In this document: piece after piece, positions 43,312 to 51,693 of the stretch
Numbering within the stretch: position 1 is the stretch's first letter
How the letters are laid out: each line of letters starts with the position of its first letter
DNA from: Alphaproteobacteria bacterium
GTDB taxonomy: Bacteria; Pseudomonadota; Alphaproteobacteria; Caulobacterales; Parvularculaceae
NCBI GenBank assembly: GCA_016125425.1
Contig: WGLT01000012.1
Location: 62,001 to 126,000, forward strand
Length of the DNA: 64,000 nucleotides
Reading direction: 5' to 3'
The notes under the pieces: generated by a model
Database searches by the model: none
What the model was told of the DNA's origin: nothing
The model's input: only the letters and a program-made list of their open reading frames with translations
Position numbers and translations under genes: made by a program

Positions 43312-45639
43312 TCAGAACCAGCGGCGGCGCGGGTCGCCGTCGCGGCGGACTTTCTGGAGCCCGTTCAGAACGTCCGTGTAAAAATCGAGCAGGGCCGACT
43401 GGTCGGCGTAGGTCGATGTCGGATAGGCGCCGGGGATCGGTTTTTCCGGCATGCCGCGGCTCGCCGCGGTCATGAACTCCTTCCAGATCCGCGCCGGCAG
43501 ACGCCCGCCCGTCACCTTGTCCATCGGGTGGAAGTCGTCATTGCCGACCCACACGCCGGCGACGAGCTGGGCCGTGTAGCCGATGAACCAGGCGTCGCGC
43601 CAGTCATTCGTGGTGCCGGTCTTGCCCGCCGCCACGCGGTCGCCGAGATTGGCGCCGCGGCCGGTTCCCGAATTCATCACCTGAAAGAGAAGGGTGTTCA
43701 TCTCTTCCGAGACGTGCGGGGACAGGACGCGCGGCGCCGGCTTGTCGGCGTGCTGATAGACGACCTCGTAATTCTGGTCTTCGATGCGCTCGATCGCATA
43801 GGCCTGCGGCTTCAGGCCGTTGTCGGCGAAAGGCAGATAGGCTTCGGTCAGCTCCTGAAGGCTCAACGACACGCCGCCGAGCGCGAGCGAGGGCACTTCC
43901 GGCAGGGGCGAGGTGACGCCCATCCGCTTCGCCGCGTCGATCACCTTGCCGAGGCCGACATATTGCGAAACCTGCACGGCGATCGTGTTGATCGATTTCG
44001 CCAGCGCTTCCGACAGGCGCATCGGACCCTGATAGCCCGGCTCGTAATTGGTCGGCTTCCAGCCATTGATGTCGATCGGCTGGTCGACGAATACCGACTC
44101 CGGCGTCAGCCCCGCCTCCATCCCCGCGACATAGACGAAGGGCTTGAAGGCCGAGCCCGGCTGGCGGCGCGCCATGGTCGCGCGGTTGAACTGGCTTTCG
44201 AGATAGGAGCGCCCGCCGACCATCGCCCGCATCGCGCCGTCGACGTCATAGCAGATGAGCGCGGCCTGTTCGGCGCCCGCCGTTTGCGCGTCGACGCCGA
44301 TCACGGACCGGACGGCGGTTTCGGCGGCCTTCTGCATTTTCGGATCGATGGTCGTCGTGATGATGAGATCGCCCGGGCGCCCGCCGACGAGATCGCGCGC
44401 CTTCGCCGCGACATAATCGAAAAACCAGCCGATATCGGCCTCGTCATTGGCGTTGGCGATCACCGGCGGGTGTTCGCGCGCCTGACGCGCCTCGAACTCG
44501 GTGACGGCGCCTGTCTCGCGCAGATTTTCGAGCACCTGTTCGGCGCGCCGCTCGGCCGCTTTCGGATTTTGCGTCGGCGCATAGGCGGACGGCGCCTGCG
44601 GCAGCCCTGCGAGCATCACCGCTTCGGCGAGCGAAACCTTGCGCGCCGACTTGCCGAAATAGGTCTCGGCCGCCGCTTCGACGCCATAGGCGCCGGCGCC
44701 GAGATAGATGCGGTTGAGATAGAGCGAAAGAATCTGGTCCTTCGAATAGCGTCCCTCGATCCAGAGCGCGAGCAGGGCCTCCTTGGCCTTGCGCGAATAG
44801 GTCTGCTTGAACGTCAGAAAAAGATTGCGCGCGAGCTGCTGGGTGATGGTCGAGCCGCCTTCGACGACATGGCCGGCTTTGAAATTGGCCAGCGCGGCGC
44901 GCAGCGTGCCGCGAAAATCGACGCCATGATGCTCGTAAAACCGCCGGTCTTCGGTCGCGATGAACGCCTTCACCAGATAGGGCGGCAGGTCGGAGACGGC
45001 GACGGCCTGACCGTAGCGCGCGCCGCGCGAGGCGATCTCCTTGCCGTTGCGGTCGAGAATGGTGATCGAGGGCTGGCGGTTCACGGCCCATAAATCCGCG
45101 CCTTTTTCCGGACGCGGCGCGATCAGCACGAAGGCGACGAACAGAAAGGCGATCGCGCCGGCGAAGGCAAGCGATCCGCCTACGGAGAAAAGCTCGATCG
45201 CGGCCGTGCGGCGCAAGGAGCGCGGCCTGCTTTCGCCGGCGCCGCCATCCCCCCCTCCGTCCGCCGCGCGGACATCTCCCCCGCGGGCGGGGGAGGAAAA
45301 GCCTGCTGCGGATTCATTCCGCCCCCGCGCCTTTTCGAACAGGCCGCGCCGGGGCGCCGTTTCGGCGGGGGCGTCGCCGAGATCGCCTTTCGCATCGGCC
45401 GCGGCGCGCTGCGGCTCGGAAAGGCCCGCCGCGCCGCGCCGCGCGCGCAGGCGCTCAGCGAGCCCGCCAAGCGCGCCGGCGGCCGCGCTGGCGAGGTCTT
45501 GCGCGGCGGCGAGCGCGGCCCTGGCCGCTGCCCTGACCGCTGCGCGGCCCGCCCGCGCGGCCTCGCCCGCCGCTTTCGCGGCGTCCGATCGCGCTTCGCG
45601 CTGCTTGTTCTTTTCTTCGTCCATCGCCCGGCGTGACAT
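43312..45639 (-). CDS. Class A penicillin-binding protein (PBP1A family)
   Basis: 775 residues from ATG 45639 (45669 is also possible; both have weak ribosome sites). Residues 1-135 are a low-complexity Ala/Arg-rich cytoplasmic tail, followed by a membrane helix (about 148-175). The glycosyltransferase domain has EDRRFYEHHGVDFRG and GGSTITQQLARNLFL; the transpeptidase domain has the active Ser in GSAFKPF, SINTIA (SxN) and KTGTTNDWRD. It polymerises and crosslinks peptidoglycan. The tail contains a palindromic element (45259-45295). Confidence 0.93.
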   Translation of the reverse strand: MSRRAMDEEKNKQREARSDAAKAAGEAARAGRAAVRAAARAALAAAQDLASAAAGALGGLAERLRARRGAAGLSEPQRAAADAKGDLGDAPAETAPRRGLFEKARGRNESAAGFSSPARGGDVRAADGGGDGGAGESRPRSLRRTAAIELFSVGGSLAFAGAIAFLFVAFVLIAPRPEKGADLWAVNRQPSITILDRNGKEIASRGARYGQAVAVSDLPPYLVKAFIATEDRRFYEHHGVDFRGTLRAALANFKAGHVVEGGSTITQQLARNLFLTFKQTYSRKAKEALLALWIEGRYSKDQILSLYLNRIYLGAGAYGVEAAAETYFGKSARKVSLAEAVMLAGLPQAPSAYAPTQNPKAAERRAEQVLENLRETGAVTEFEARQAREHPPVIANANDEADIGWFFDYVAAKARDLVGGRPGDLIITTTIDPKMQKAAETAVRSVIGVDAQTAGAEQAALICYDVDGAMRAMVGGRSYLESQFNRATMARRQPGSAFKPFVYVAGMEAGLTPESVFVDQPIDINGWKPTNYEPGYQGPMRLSEALAKSINTIAVQVSQYVGLGKVIDAAKRMGVTSPLPEVPSLALGGVSLSLQELTEAYLPFADNGLKPQAYAIERIEDQNYEVVYQHADKPAPRVLSPHVSEEMNTLLFQVMNSGTGRGANLGDRVAAGKTGTTNDWRDAWFIGYTAQLVAGVWVGNDDFHPMDKVTGGRLPARIWKEFMTAASRGMPEKPIPGAYPTSTYADQSALLDFYTDVLNGLQKVRRDGDPRRRWF
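45259..45295. repeat. Pair of inverted repeats inside the penicillin-binding protein gene
   Basis: GTCCGC/GCGGAC (45259-45273) and CTCCCCCGC/GCGGGGGAG (45276-45295) are two adjacent perfect hairpins. They are translated in frame as part of the disordered tail (SSPARGGDVRAADGG). The arrangement looks like a small mobile palindromic element that has inserted in frame, of the kind also seen here between genes. Confidence 0.5.
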
Positions 45640-45954
45640 GTCGCTTCGTGCCCGGTAGCGGCCTAGCATGGCCGCAATCGGGCATGAAGCGGGGAAAGAT
45701 TATGGCGCCGTAACCCGGGCGCGGCCTTTTCGGGTCCGAGCCCCGCAAGCGCGATCGCCGGCGGCGGCGCGCCCGGCGGCGTCCGCCCCGGAAGCGGCGC
45801 GCATGCGCCGTCCCGCCACCGTCCGCGCCGAAAGGGCGCGCGGCGCCGCGAGGGCTTGTCGATCCGGGCAAGATCGGTGAGACGGTAGAGAAAGACTTTC
45901 CGGCGCCCGGCGCGCCGCTCGCCCTTCATTCGCGCCGCATTGTCGATGGCTGTC
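45640..45954. other. Divergent intergenic stretch before the YcgN-family gene
   Basis: About 315 bases. A reverse-strand frame here is rich in Arg and Pro and has no family likeness, so I do not call it. No tRNA-like fold or clear promoter was found. Confidence 0.35.
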
Positions 45955-46398
45955 ATGACCGATCCCGCGCCCTTCTGGGAGATAAAGAGCCTCGCGGAAA
46001 TGAGCCGCGAAGAATGGGAATCGCTCTGCGACGGCTGCGGGCGCTGCTGCCTCGTCGTGCTGATCGACGACGCCAGCGAAGACATTTACGAAACCGATGT
46101 CTGCTGCCGCCTGTTCGATCCCGCGAAACGGCGCTGCAAGGATTACGCCGCCCGCCATGCGCGCGTGCCGGACTGCGTGAGGCTGACGCCTCAAAACGCC
46201 GGCGCGTTCGACTGGATGCCGCAAACTTGCGCCTATCGCCGGCTCGCGCGCGGCGAAAAACTGCCCGCCTGGCATCCCCTGATCACGGGCGACAGGGAGA
46301 GCGTCGCCAAAGCGGGCGTCGCGGTCGATCCCTTTCTCGACAGCGAAGACGATGTGCCGGCCGTGCAGATTGAAGCGCGCATCACCAAGAAGCGATAA
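45955..46398 (+). CDS. YcgN/UPF0260 family cysteine-cluster protein
   Basis: 147 residues from ATG 45955. The family opening FWEIKSLAEMSREEWESLC is followed by a Cys cluster, CDGCGRCC, then CCRLFD and RRCKDY, and CVRLTPQNA. It matches UPF0260 (YcgN), a probable metal-binding cytoplasmic protein of unknown function. Alternative starts at 45940 (TTG) and 45946 add a few residues. Confidence 0.9.
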   Translation: MTDPAPFWEIKSLAEMSREEWESLCDGCGRCCLVVLIDDASEDIYETDVCCRLFDPAKRRCKDYAARHARVPDCVRLTPQNAGAFDWMPQTCAYRRLARGEKLPAWHPLITGDRESVAKAGVAVDPFLDSEDDVPAVQIEARITKKR

Positions 46399-46471
46399 AG
46401 CGCGCCTTTCCGCCCTGAGCGAAAATAACCCACCAAATTAACCATAAAATTTCACAAAAGCCGGGCCCCTG

Positions 46472-46484
46472 AAACCGATTGATT
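46472..46484 (-). promoter_or_regulatory. IHF-like site upstream of the GTA cluster
   Basis: Read on the reverse strand, AATCAATCGGTTT matches the IHF consensus WATCAANNNNTTR at all but the last base. It sits in an AT-rich region 115-130 bases before the first GTA gene. IHF is known to help activate the Caulobacter GTA promoter. Confidence 0.4.
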
Positions 46485-46538
46485 CGCCGATTGGTTGCGC
46501 GGCGAAAACGAAGCGATTTCAAACCGCTAAGCCCGATC

Positions 46539-46556
46539 GTTCGATAGATATCGAAC
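46539..46556. promoter_or_regulatory. Perfect inverted repeat in the GTA leader
   Basis: GTTCGATA and TATCGAAC flank GA: perfect eight-base arms. It lies 43 bases before the first GTA start codon, in the 200-base, unusually AT-rich stretch (46399-46598) that must hold the cluster promoter. It is a good candidate for a regulator site. Confidence 0.5.
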
Positions 46557-46598
46557 AACTTATCAACCCCCCTCCGGGGCGCCCCTATCCTTGGGCGC

Positions 46599-47006
46599 AT
46601 GATGAGTACGGATCAAAACCATCCGCCTTCTGACGAGACGCCCGAAACGGCGCTCGCCAAGGCGCGCGCCCTGTGGGCGAAGACGGCGCTCGGCCTCGCC
46701 GTGATCGTCAACGCGGACGTTTCGGACCTCGTTGAGGCCAAACGCAGCCGGAAATCCGCCGAAGAGCCCCGCGCCGACGACAGCGCGCTGCTCAGAAACA
46801 TCTGCTCGGCGGTGATCGCCGCGCAGCGAACCATGGAGCTTGAAGATACCTACGAACAGAAAGTTCAACGCGCCGCTCCCGTCGATGCAGAACGCATCGC
46901 AAGAGAGGCGAGACAACGGCTTATCGAATACGGACGCGCCGCCGGACTGCGCATCGCAGCCGACGGAGAAGTCAGCCGGGCTGTTCCGGGGGAGCGTGCG
47001 GAATGA
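46599..47006 (+). CDS. GTA small terminase subunit (RcGTA g1-like)
   Basis: 135 residues. It occupies the g1 position directly before the large terminase gene, has the length and charged helical make-up of RcGTA g1, and overlaps the large subunit gene. RcGTA g1 is known to be the small terminase that starts packaging. The N-terminal 35 residues are polar; a helical region follows (ALWAKTALGLAVIVNADVSD). No ribosome site is clear. The identification rests mainly on position and general features. Confidence 0.75.
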   Translation: MMSTDQNHPPSDETPETALAKARALWAKTALGLAVIVNADVSDLVEAKRSRKSAEEPRADDSALLRNICSAVIAAQRTMELEDTYEQKVQRAAPVDAERIAREARQRLIEYGRAAGLRIAADGEVSRAVPGERAE

Positions 47007-48246
47007 CTCCCTGTTCGGCCAATTCGTCTGGGAGGTTCTCGAACGCCGCGACGACCAGATCCCGCCGCCCGGCGACTGGACGACATGGCTTCTGCTCGGC
47101 GGACGCGGGGCGGGCAAGACGCGCGCCGGCGCCGAATGGATCCGCCGGCTTGTCGGAAGCGCCTGCCATCCTGCGCTCGCGCGCGCCGTCGCGCTTGTCG
47201 CCGAATCCTATGCGGACGCGAGGGAGATCATGATCGAGGGACCTTCCGGCCTGATCGCGATCGCGCCCGCGCATGAGCGCCCCGTCTACGAGGCCTCGCG
47301 CCGCCGGCTCGTCTGGGAGCATTCGGGCGCGGTCGCGCACTGCTTTTCCGCCGAAGATCCGGACGGCATCCGCGGATTCCAGTTCGACGCGGCCTGGGGC
47401 GACGAGCTGTGCAAATGGCGGTATGCGGAGGAAACCTGGTCGAACCTCCAGCTCGCGCTGCGCCTCGGCGAGCGGCCGCGGCAGGTGATGACGACGACGC
47501 CGCGCCCGACGAGCCTGCTGAAGCGGCTCGCAAGCGCGCCGACGACGGCGCTGAGCCGCGTCTCGACCTATGACAACGCCGACAATCTGTCGCCCGCCTT
47601 CTTCTCCGAGATCGCCGCGCAATATGAGGGCACGGCGCTCGGGCGGCAGGAGCTCTGGGGCGAGATCGTCGACGATATCGAGGGCGCGCTGTGGACCTGG
47701 GGCATGATCGAGGCGGCGCGCATTTCTCTGGCGCCCGATCTTGCGCGCGTCGTCGTCGCCGTCGATCCGCCCGCGACAAGCGGTCCGGATGCGGATGAAT
47801 GCGGAATCATCGTCGCCGGCCGCGCCGGCGAGGGCGAAGACGCGGTCGCTTATGTGCTCGCGGATTGGTCGCTGAAAGCCGGCCCGAGGGCCTGGGCCGA
47901 GCGCGCGATCGCGGCCTATGCGGAGTTCGCCGCCGACCGCATCGTCGTCGAGGTCAATCAGGGCGGAGAGATGGCGCGCGCCGTCCTCGCCCAGGTCGAT
48001 GCGTCCGCGCCCGTCCGCGGCGTGCATGCGACGCGCGGCAAGCGGCTCCGGGCCGAACCCGTGGCGGCGCTCTATGAGCGCGGCCGCGTGCGCCATGTCG
48101 GCGCGTTCCCGAAACTCGAAGACCAGATGACGCATTTCGCGGGCGAAGGGCCGGGAAAGAGCCCGGATCGTCTCGACGCGCTCGTCTGGGCGATTTCCGA
48201 GCTTATGCTCCGCCAACGGAGCGTCGCGCGGATCAGAAGGGCGTAG
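46996..48246 (+). CDS. GTA large terminase subunit (g2-like)
   Basis: 416 residues from GTG 46996; a longer frame exists upstream but the family begins near here. It has the packaging ATPase: Walker A in LLGGRGAGKTRAGAEW, Walker B near FDAAWGDEL, coupling MTTTPRP. The nuclease domain has Asp residues in VVAVDPPA and RLDALVWAI. The GTA terminase packages headful-size genomic DNA with little sequence preference. It overlaps g1 by 11 bases. The last residues (RSVARIRRA) lie at a 14-bp tandem repeat. Confidence 0.9.
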   Translation: MRNDSLFGQFVWEVLERRDDQIPPPGDWTTWLLLGGRGAGKTRAGAEWIRRLVGSACHPALARAVALVAESYADAREIMIEGPSGLIAIAPAHERPVYEASRRRLVWEHSGAVAHCFSAEDPDGIRGFQFDAAWGDELCKWRYAEETWSNLQLALRLGERPRQVMTTTPRPTSLLKRLASAPTTALSRVSTYDNADNLSPAFFSEIAAQYEGTALGRQELWGEIVDDIEGALWTWGMIEAARISLAPDLARVVVAVDPPATSGPDADECGIIVAGRAGEGEDAVAYVLADWSLKAGPRAWAERAIAAYAEFAADRIVVEVNQGGEMARAVLAQVDASAPVRGVHATRGKRLRAEPVAALYERGRVRHVGAFPKLEDQMTHFAGEGPGKSPDRLDALVWAISELMLRQRSVARIRRA

Positions 48247-48271
48247 CGAGCAGAAAATAGCGAGCAGAAAA
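48244..48271. repeat. 14-bp tandem duplication at the terminase stop codon
   Basis: TAGCGAGCAGAAAA occurs twice with no gap; the first TAG is the stop codon of the terminase gene. It looks like a recent local duplication and has no obvious role. It leaves the terminase stop intact and lies in the 104-base gap before the portal gene. Confidence 0.7.
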
Positions 48272-48350
48272 TGGTTTGTAACATCAGCAATCGCATCACC
48301 CGGAACGGGCCGCGCGCCGGCGCTCTGCGCCGCCCGGCGGGAGACGGCCC

Positions 48351-49505
48351 ATGCGCCTGAACCCCTTCGCCGCAATCCGGGAGAAAAAAGCGTCCGCCGC
48401 GCGGCCGATGATCGCGCTCACCTCGACCGGCCGGCCGGTCTGGACGCCGCGCGACTATGCGAGTCTCGCGCGCGCCGGCTTCGAACGCAATGTCGTCGCC
48501 TATCGCTGCATCCGCCTCGTCTGCGAAGCGGCCGCCGCGACGCCGCTCAAGGTCACGCAGGGCGGCGCGGCCGTCGCTGACCATCCGCTTCTCGCGCTGT
48601 TAGAGCATCCGAATGCGGAGCAGTCGGGCGCCGAGCTGTTCGAGGCGTTTTACGGTTTTCTGCAGACCGCGGGGAACGCCTATCTCGAAGCCGGGCTCGT
48701 CAATGGCGAGCCGCGCGAGCTTTACGTGCTGCGGCCCGACCGGATGAAGGCGCGCCTGGGCGCGCGCGGCTGGCCCGAAGCCTATGAATACGCCGTCGGC
48801 GGCAGGACTGCGGTCTTCCCCGTCGCGGGCGACGGCCTTTCGCCGATCCTGCACCTTAAACTCTTTCATCCGACCAATGATCATTACGGATTTTCGCCGC
48901 TCGAGGCGGCCGGAACCGCGGTCGATCTGCACAATGCGGCGCTCGCCTGGAACAAGGCGCTGCTCGACAATGCGGCGCGGCCTTCGGGCGCGCTCGTCTA
49001 TAAAGGGCCCGAAGGCGCGGAGAACCTGACAGACCAGCAGTTCGAGCGCCTCAAGGCCGAACTCGCCGATATCTATCAGGGGCCGGCCAATGCGGGCCGC
49101 CCGCTCGTTCTCGACGGCGGACTCGACTGGCGGCAAATGTCGATGTCGCCCGCCGACATGGATTTCATCAACGCAAAAAGGGAGGCCGCGCGCGAAATCG
49201 CGCTCGCCTTCGGCGTGCCGCCCATGCTGCTCGGCATACCGGGCGACAACACCTATTCGAACTATCGCGAGGCCAATCTGGCCTTTTACCGGCAGACTGT
49301 TCTGCCGCTCGTCCGAAAGACCGCGGCGGCGCTGACGAACTGGCTCGGAAAGACTCTCGGCGCGCGCGTCGAGGTCGATGCCGGCCATGTCGACGCGCTC
49401 GCCGCCGAACGCGACGCGCTGTGGGCGCGCGTGTCGGCGGCCGGTTTCCTGACGGACGCGGAAAAGCGCGCGGCGCTCGGTCTTGCGCCGAAGGAGGGCG
49501 CATGA
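48351..49505 (+). CDS. GTA portal protein (g3-like)
   Basis: 384 residues. HK97-family portal: RNVVAYRCIRLVCEAAAATP at the start of the core, then TAGNAYLEAGLVNGEPRELY, HPTNDHYGFSPLEAA, and AREIALAFGVPPMLLGIPG near residue 280. Forms the dodecameric ring through which DNA enters the capsid. GGGAGA stands before the ATG. It overlaps the next small gene by four bases. Confidence 0.93.
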   Translation: MRLNPFAAIREKKASAARPMIALTSTGRPVWTPRDYASLARAGFERNVVAYRCIRLVCEAAAATPLKVTQGGAAVADHPLLALLEHPNAEQSGAELFEAFYGFLQTAGNAYLEAGLVNGEPRELYVLRPDRMKARLGARGWPEAYEYAVGGRTAVFPVAGDGLSPILHLKLFHPTNDHYGFSPLEAAGTAVDLHNAALAWNKALLDNAARPSGALVYKGPEGAENLTDQQFERLKAELADIYQGPANAGRPLVLDGGLDWRQMSMSPADMDFINAKREAAREIALAFGVPPMLLGIPGDNTYSNYREANLAFYRQTVLPLVRKTAAALTNWLGKTLGARVEVDAGHVDALAAERDALWARVSAAGFLTDAEKRAALGLAPKEGA

Positions 49506-49759
49506 GCGAGCGTCTTCTCCTCCCGGCGCCCGAAATCCGCGTGTCGATCGCGGTCGGCGCGGCGCTGCTGGTTCAAACCGCGCTCGGCCTCATCTGGGCG
49601 GGCGGGGCGGCGGTCAGGATCGCCGATCTCGAACGGCGCGCCGACGCGACGAACGAACTCATCGAACGCACCGCGCGGCTCGAAGAACAGGTCGGCGCCA
49701 TGCGCGCCTCGCTCAACCGCATCGAAGCGAAACTCGACAGGAAGGAGGACGGGCGATGA
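49502..49759 (+). CDS. Small GTA membrane protein (g3.5-like)
   Basis: 85 residues: one membrane helix (about 15-38) followed by a coiled-coil (DLERRADATNELIERTARLE). It lies between the portal and protease genes, as g3.5 does in RcGTA, with four-base overlaps on both sides. The function in particle formation is unknown. Confidence 0.7.
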   Translation: MSERLLLPAPEIRVSIAVGAALLVQTALGLIWAGGAAVRIADLERRADATNELIERTARLEEQVGAMRASLNRIEAKLDRKEDGR

Positions 49760-50373
49760 CCGATCTCGTCGCGCGGTTCGAAGGCTACGCCGCGGTGTTC
49801 AATGTCGCCGATCTCAATGGCGACATCATCGAGCCCGGCGCCTTTGCGGCCTCGTTGAAAAGGCGGCCGGCCGAAGAGGTGCGCCTTCTTTACCAGCATG
49901 CGCCGGAAAAGCCGCTCGGCCGCTGGCTCTCCTTCGAGGAGGACGCGCGCGGGCTCTATGCGGCGGGCGAGCTCGTGCTTTCGTCTTCGCTCGCCCGCGA
50001 CGTCTATGCGCTGATCGAGGGGCGCGCGCTCGACGGGCTGTCGATCGGTTTCCGGACCGTGCGCGCGCAAAAGCATGATCGAAGCGCGCGGCGTTTCATT
50101 CTCGAGGCGGACCTTTGGGAGGTGTCGATCGTGACCTTCCCGATGGCGCCGGGCGCGCGCATCGCGCGGCTCGACGCCCCGGCGCCCGCGTCCTCTTCCC
50201 CCCGCGCGGGCGCCGCAGTTTTCGCGCAGGCGCTGAAAGGCGCCGCCGCCATCCTCGAAGCGCGGGGAGGGCGCGCGCCGGGAGCCGCAGACATGTCTCC
50301 TCCCCGCGATAGGGATGGAGCGGCGCCGCGGCGGGAGCAGGCGCAATCGTCAGTCAACCAACCAGTGGAGTGA
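49756..50373 (+). CDS. GTA prohead protease (g4-like, HK97 family)
   Basis: 205 residues from ATG 49756 after GGAAGGAGG. The protease core has FEGYAAVFNVADLNGD, then RLLYQHAPEKPLGRW with the catalytic His, and LDGLSIGFR with the catalytic Ser. It cleaves the capsid scaffold region during maturation. The C-terminal 50 residues are low complexity and Ala/Arg-rich. Confidence 0.92.
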   Translation: MTDLVARFEGYAAVFNVADLNGDIIEPGAFAASLKRRPAEEVRLLYQHAPEKPLGRWLSFEEDARGLYAAGELVLSSSLARDVYALIEGRALDGLSIGFRTVRAQKHDRSARRFILEADLWEVSIVTFPMAPGARIARLDAPAPASSSPRAGAAVFAQALKGAAAILEARGGRAPGAADMSPPRDRDGAAPRREQAQSSVNQPVE

Positions 50374-50385
50374 GTGGAGCAGAGT

Positions 50386-51606
50386 ATGACCATCGAAACC
50401 AAAGCCGATGTCGCCGACATTCGCGGCGCGATGCGCGAATTCCTTCGCGCCTTCGAAAGCTTCAAGGAGGCCAATGACCAACGCCTCGCCGCGATCGAAG
50501 GCAAGAAAGCGGACGTGTTGCTTGAGGAGAAGGTCGCGCGCATCAACAAGGCGCTCGACGAGCAGAAGGCCGCGCTCGACCGCCTGGCGCTCGGCGCGCA
50601 GCGCCCCGCGCGCGGACAGGCGGCGGCGCCGGCGGACGAAAAGAAAACCGCGTTTCTGCGCTATATGCGCGCCGGCGACGCGGCGGGCCTGCATGCGCTT
50701 GAGGAAAAGGCGATCAGCCTCGGCGGCGCGCCCGATCACGGCTATCTCGCGCCCGACGAGACCGAACGCCTCATCAACGCCGCGCTGCGCTCCGTCTCGC
50801 CGATCCGCCAGATCGCGAGCGTGCGCGAGATCGGTTCGAACGTCTTCAAGAAGCCGGTGAGCGTGTCGGGCGCGGCGTCCGGCTGGGTCGGCGAAACCGA
50901 CGCGCGGGCCGAAACGACGGCGCCCGGCGTGTCGGCGATCGACTTTCCGACGATGGAGCTTTACGCGATGCCGGCGGCCTCGCAGACGCTGCTCGACGAC
51001 TCAGTGGTCGACATCGAGCAATGGCTCGCCGACGAGACGCAGGCCGAGTTCGCCGCCCAGGAAGGCGCCGCATTCGTCGCCGGGGACGGCGTGACGCAGC
51101 CGAAAGGCTTTCTGTCCTATGCGACCGCCGCGGAGGGAACGCAGACCTTCGGCGAGATCGGCTATATCGCGACCGGCGTCGACGGCGCCTTTCCGGCGGC
51201 GAATCCGTCCGACATTCTCTTCGATCTCATCTATGCGCCGAAAGCGGCCTATCGCGCCAACGGCCGGTTTGTGATGAATCGATCCGTGGTCGGCGCAATC
51301 CGCAAATTCAAGGATGCGAACGGCGATTATCTGTGGCGGCCTTCGCTTGAGGCCGGCGCGCCGGCGAGCCTGCTCGGCTATCCGGTGAGCGAGGCCGAAG
51401 ACATGCCGGACATCGCCTCGGGCTCGGTCTCGATCGCCTTCGGCGATTTCCAGCGCGGCTATCTCATCGTCGACCGCCAGGGCGTGCGCGTGCTGCGCGA
51501 TCCCTTCAGCGCCAAACCCTATGTGCTCTTCTACACGACGAAGCGCGTGGGCGGCGGCGTGCAGAATTTCGATGCGATCAAGCTGTTGAAGTTCTCGGCG
51601 GCGTAG
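50386..51606 (+). CDS. GTA major capsid protein (g5-like, HK97 fold)
   Basis: 406 residues from ATG 50386 (GGAG six bases before it; a GTG at 50374 is less likely). Residues 1-95 form a coiled-coil delta domain expected to be removed by the g4 protease. The HK97 core follows: ETERLINAALRSVSPIRQIA, FPTMELYAMPAASQTLLDD, DEFAAQ-like helix and GDGVTQPKGFLSY. It builds the small GTA head. A 26-bp palindrome follows the gene. Confidence 0.94.
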   Translation: MTIETKADVADIRGAMREFLRAFESFKEANDQRLAAIEGKKADVLLEEKVARINKALDEQKAALDRLALGAQRPARGQAAAPADEKKTAFLRYMRAGDAAGLHALEEKAISLGGAPDHGYLAPDETERLINAALRSVSPIRQIASVREIGSNVFKKPVSVSGAASGWVGETDARAETTAPGVSAIDFPTMELYAMPAASQTLLDDSVVDIEQWLADETQAEFAAQEGAAFVAGDGVTQPKGFLSYATAAEGTQTFGEIGYIATGVDGAFPAANPSDILFDLIYAPKAAYRANGRFVMNRSVVGAIRKFKDANGDYLWRPSLEAGAPASLLGYPVSEAEDMPDIASGSVSIAFGDFQRGYLIVDRQGVRVLRDPFSAKPYVLFYTTKRVGGGVQNFDAIKLLKFSAA

Positions 51607-51627
51607 CGCTTCCCCCTTCGCCGCCAA

Positions 51628-51653
51628 CCCCTCTCCCGCATGCGGGAGAGGGG
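51628..51653. repeat. 26-bp perfect palindrome between the capsid and head-tail connector genes
   Basis: CCCCTCTCCCGCA is followed directly by TGCGGGAGAGGGG, perfect 13-base arms with no spacer. It lies 22 bases after the capsid stop inside the GTA operon. It may stabilise capsid mRNA or reduce read-through to the tail genes, or be a dispersed repetitive element, which its CTCCC core resembles. Confidence 0.7.
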
Positions 51654-51693
51654 GCCGCGCCACGCAAGTCGCAAACGACAGGAATAACCAGAC

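Noticed and set aside
45663-46085. Reverse-strand frame between the PBP and YcgN-family genes
   Set aside because: It is Arg/Pro-rich without conserved pattern, overlaps the YcgN-family gene and lacks a ribosome site.
48271-48361. Mini-frame of about 29 codons between terminase and portal genes
   Set aside because: No ribosome site and it overlaps the portal start; its ATG comes from the edge of the tandem duplication.
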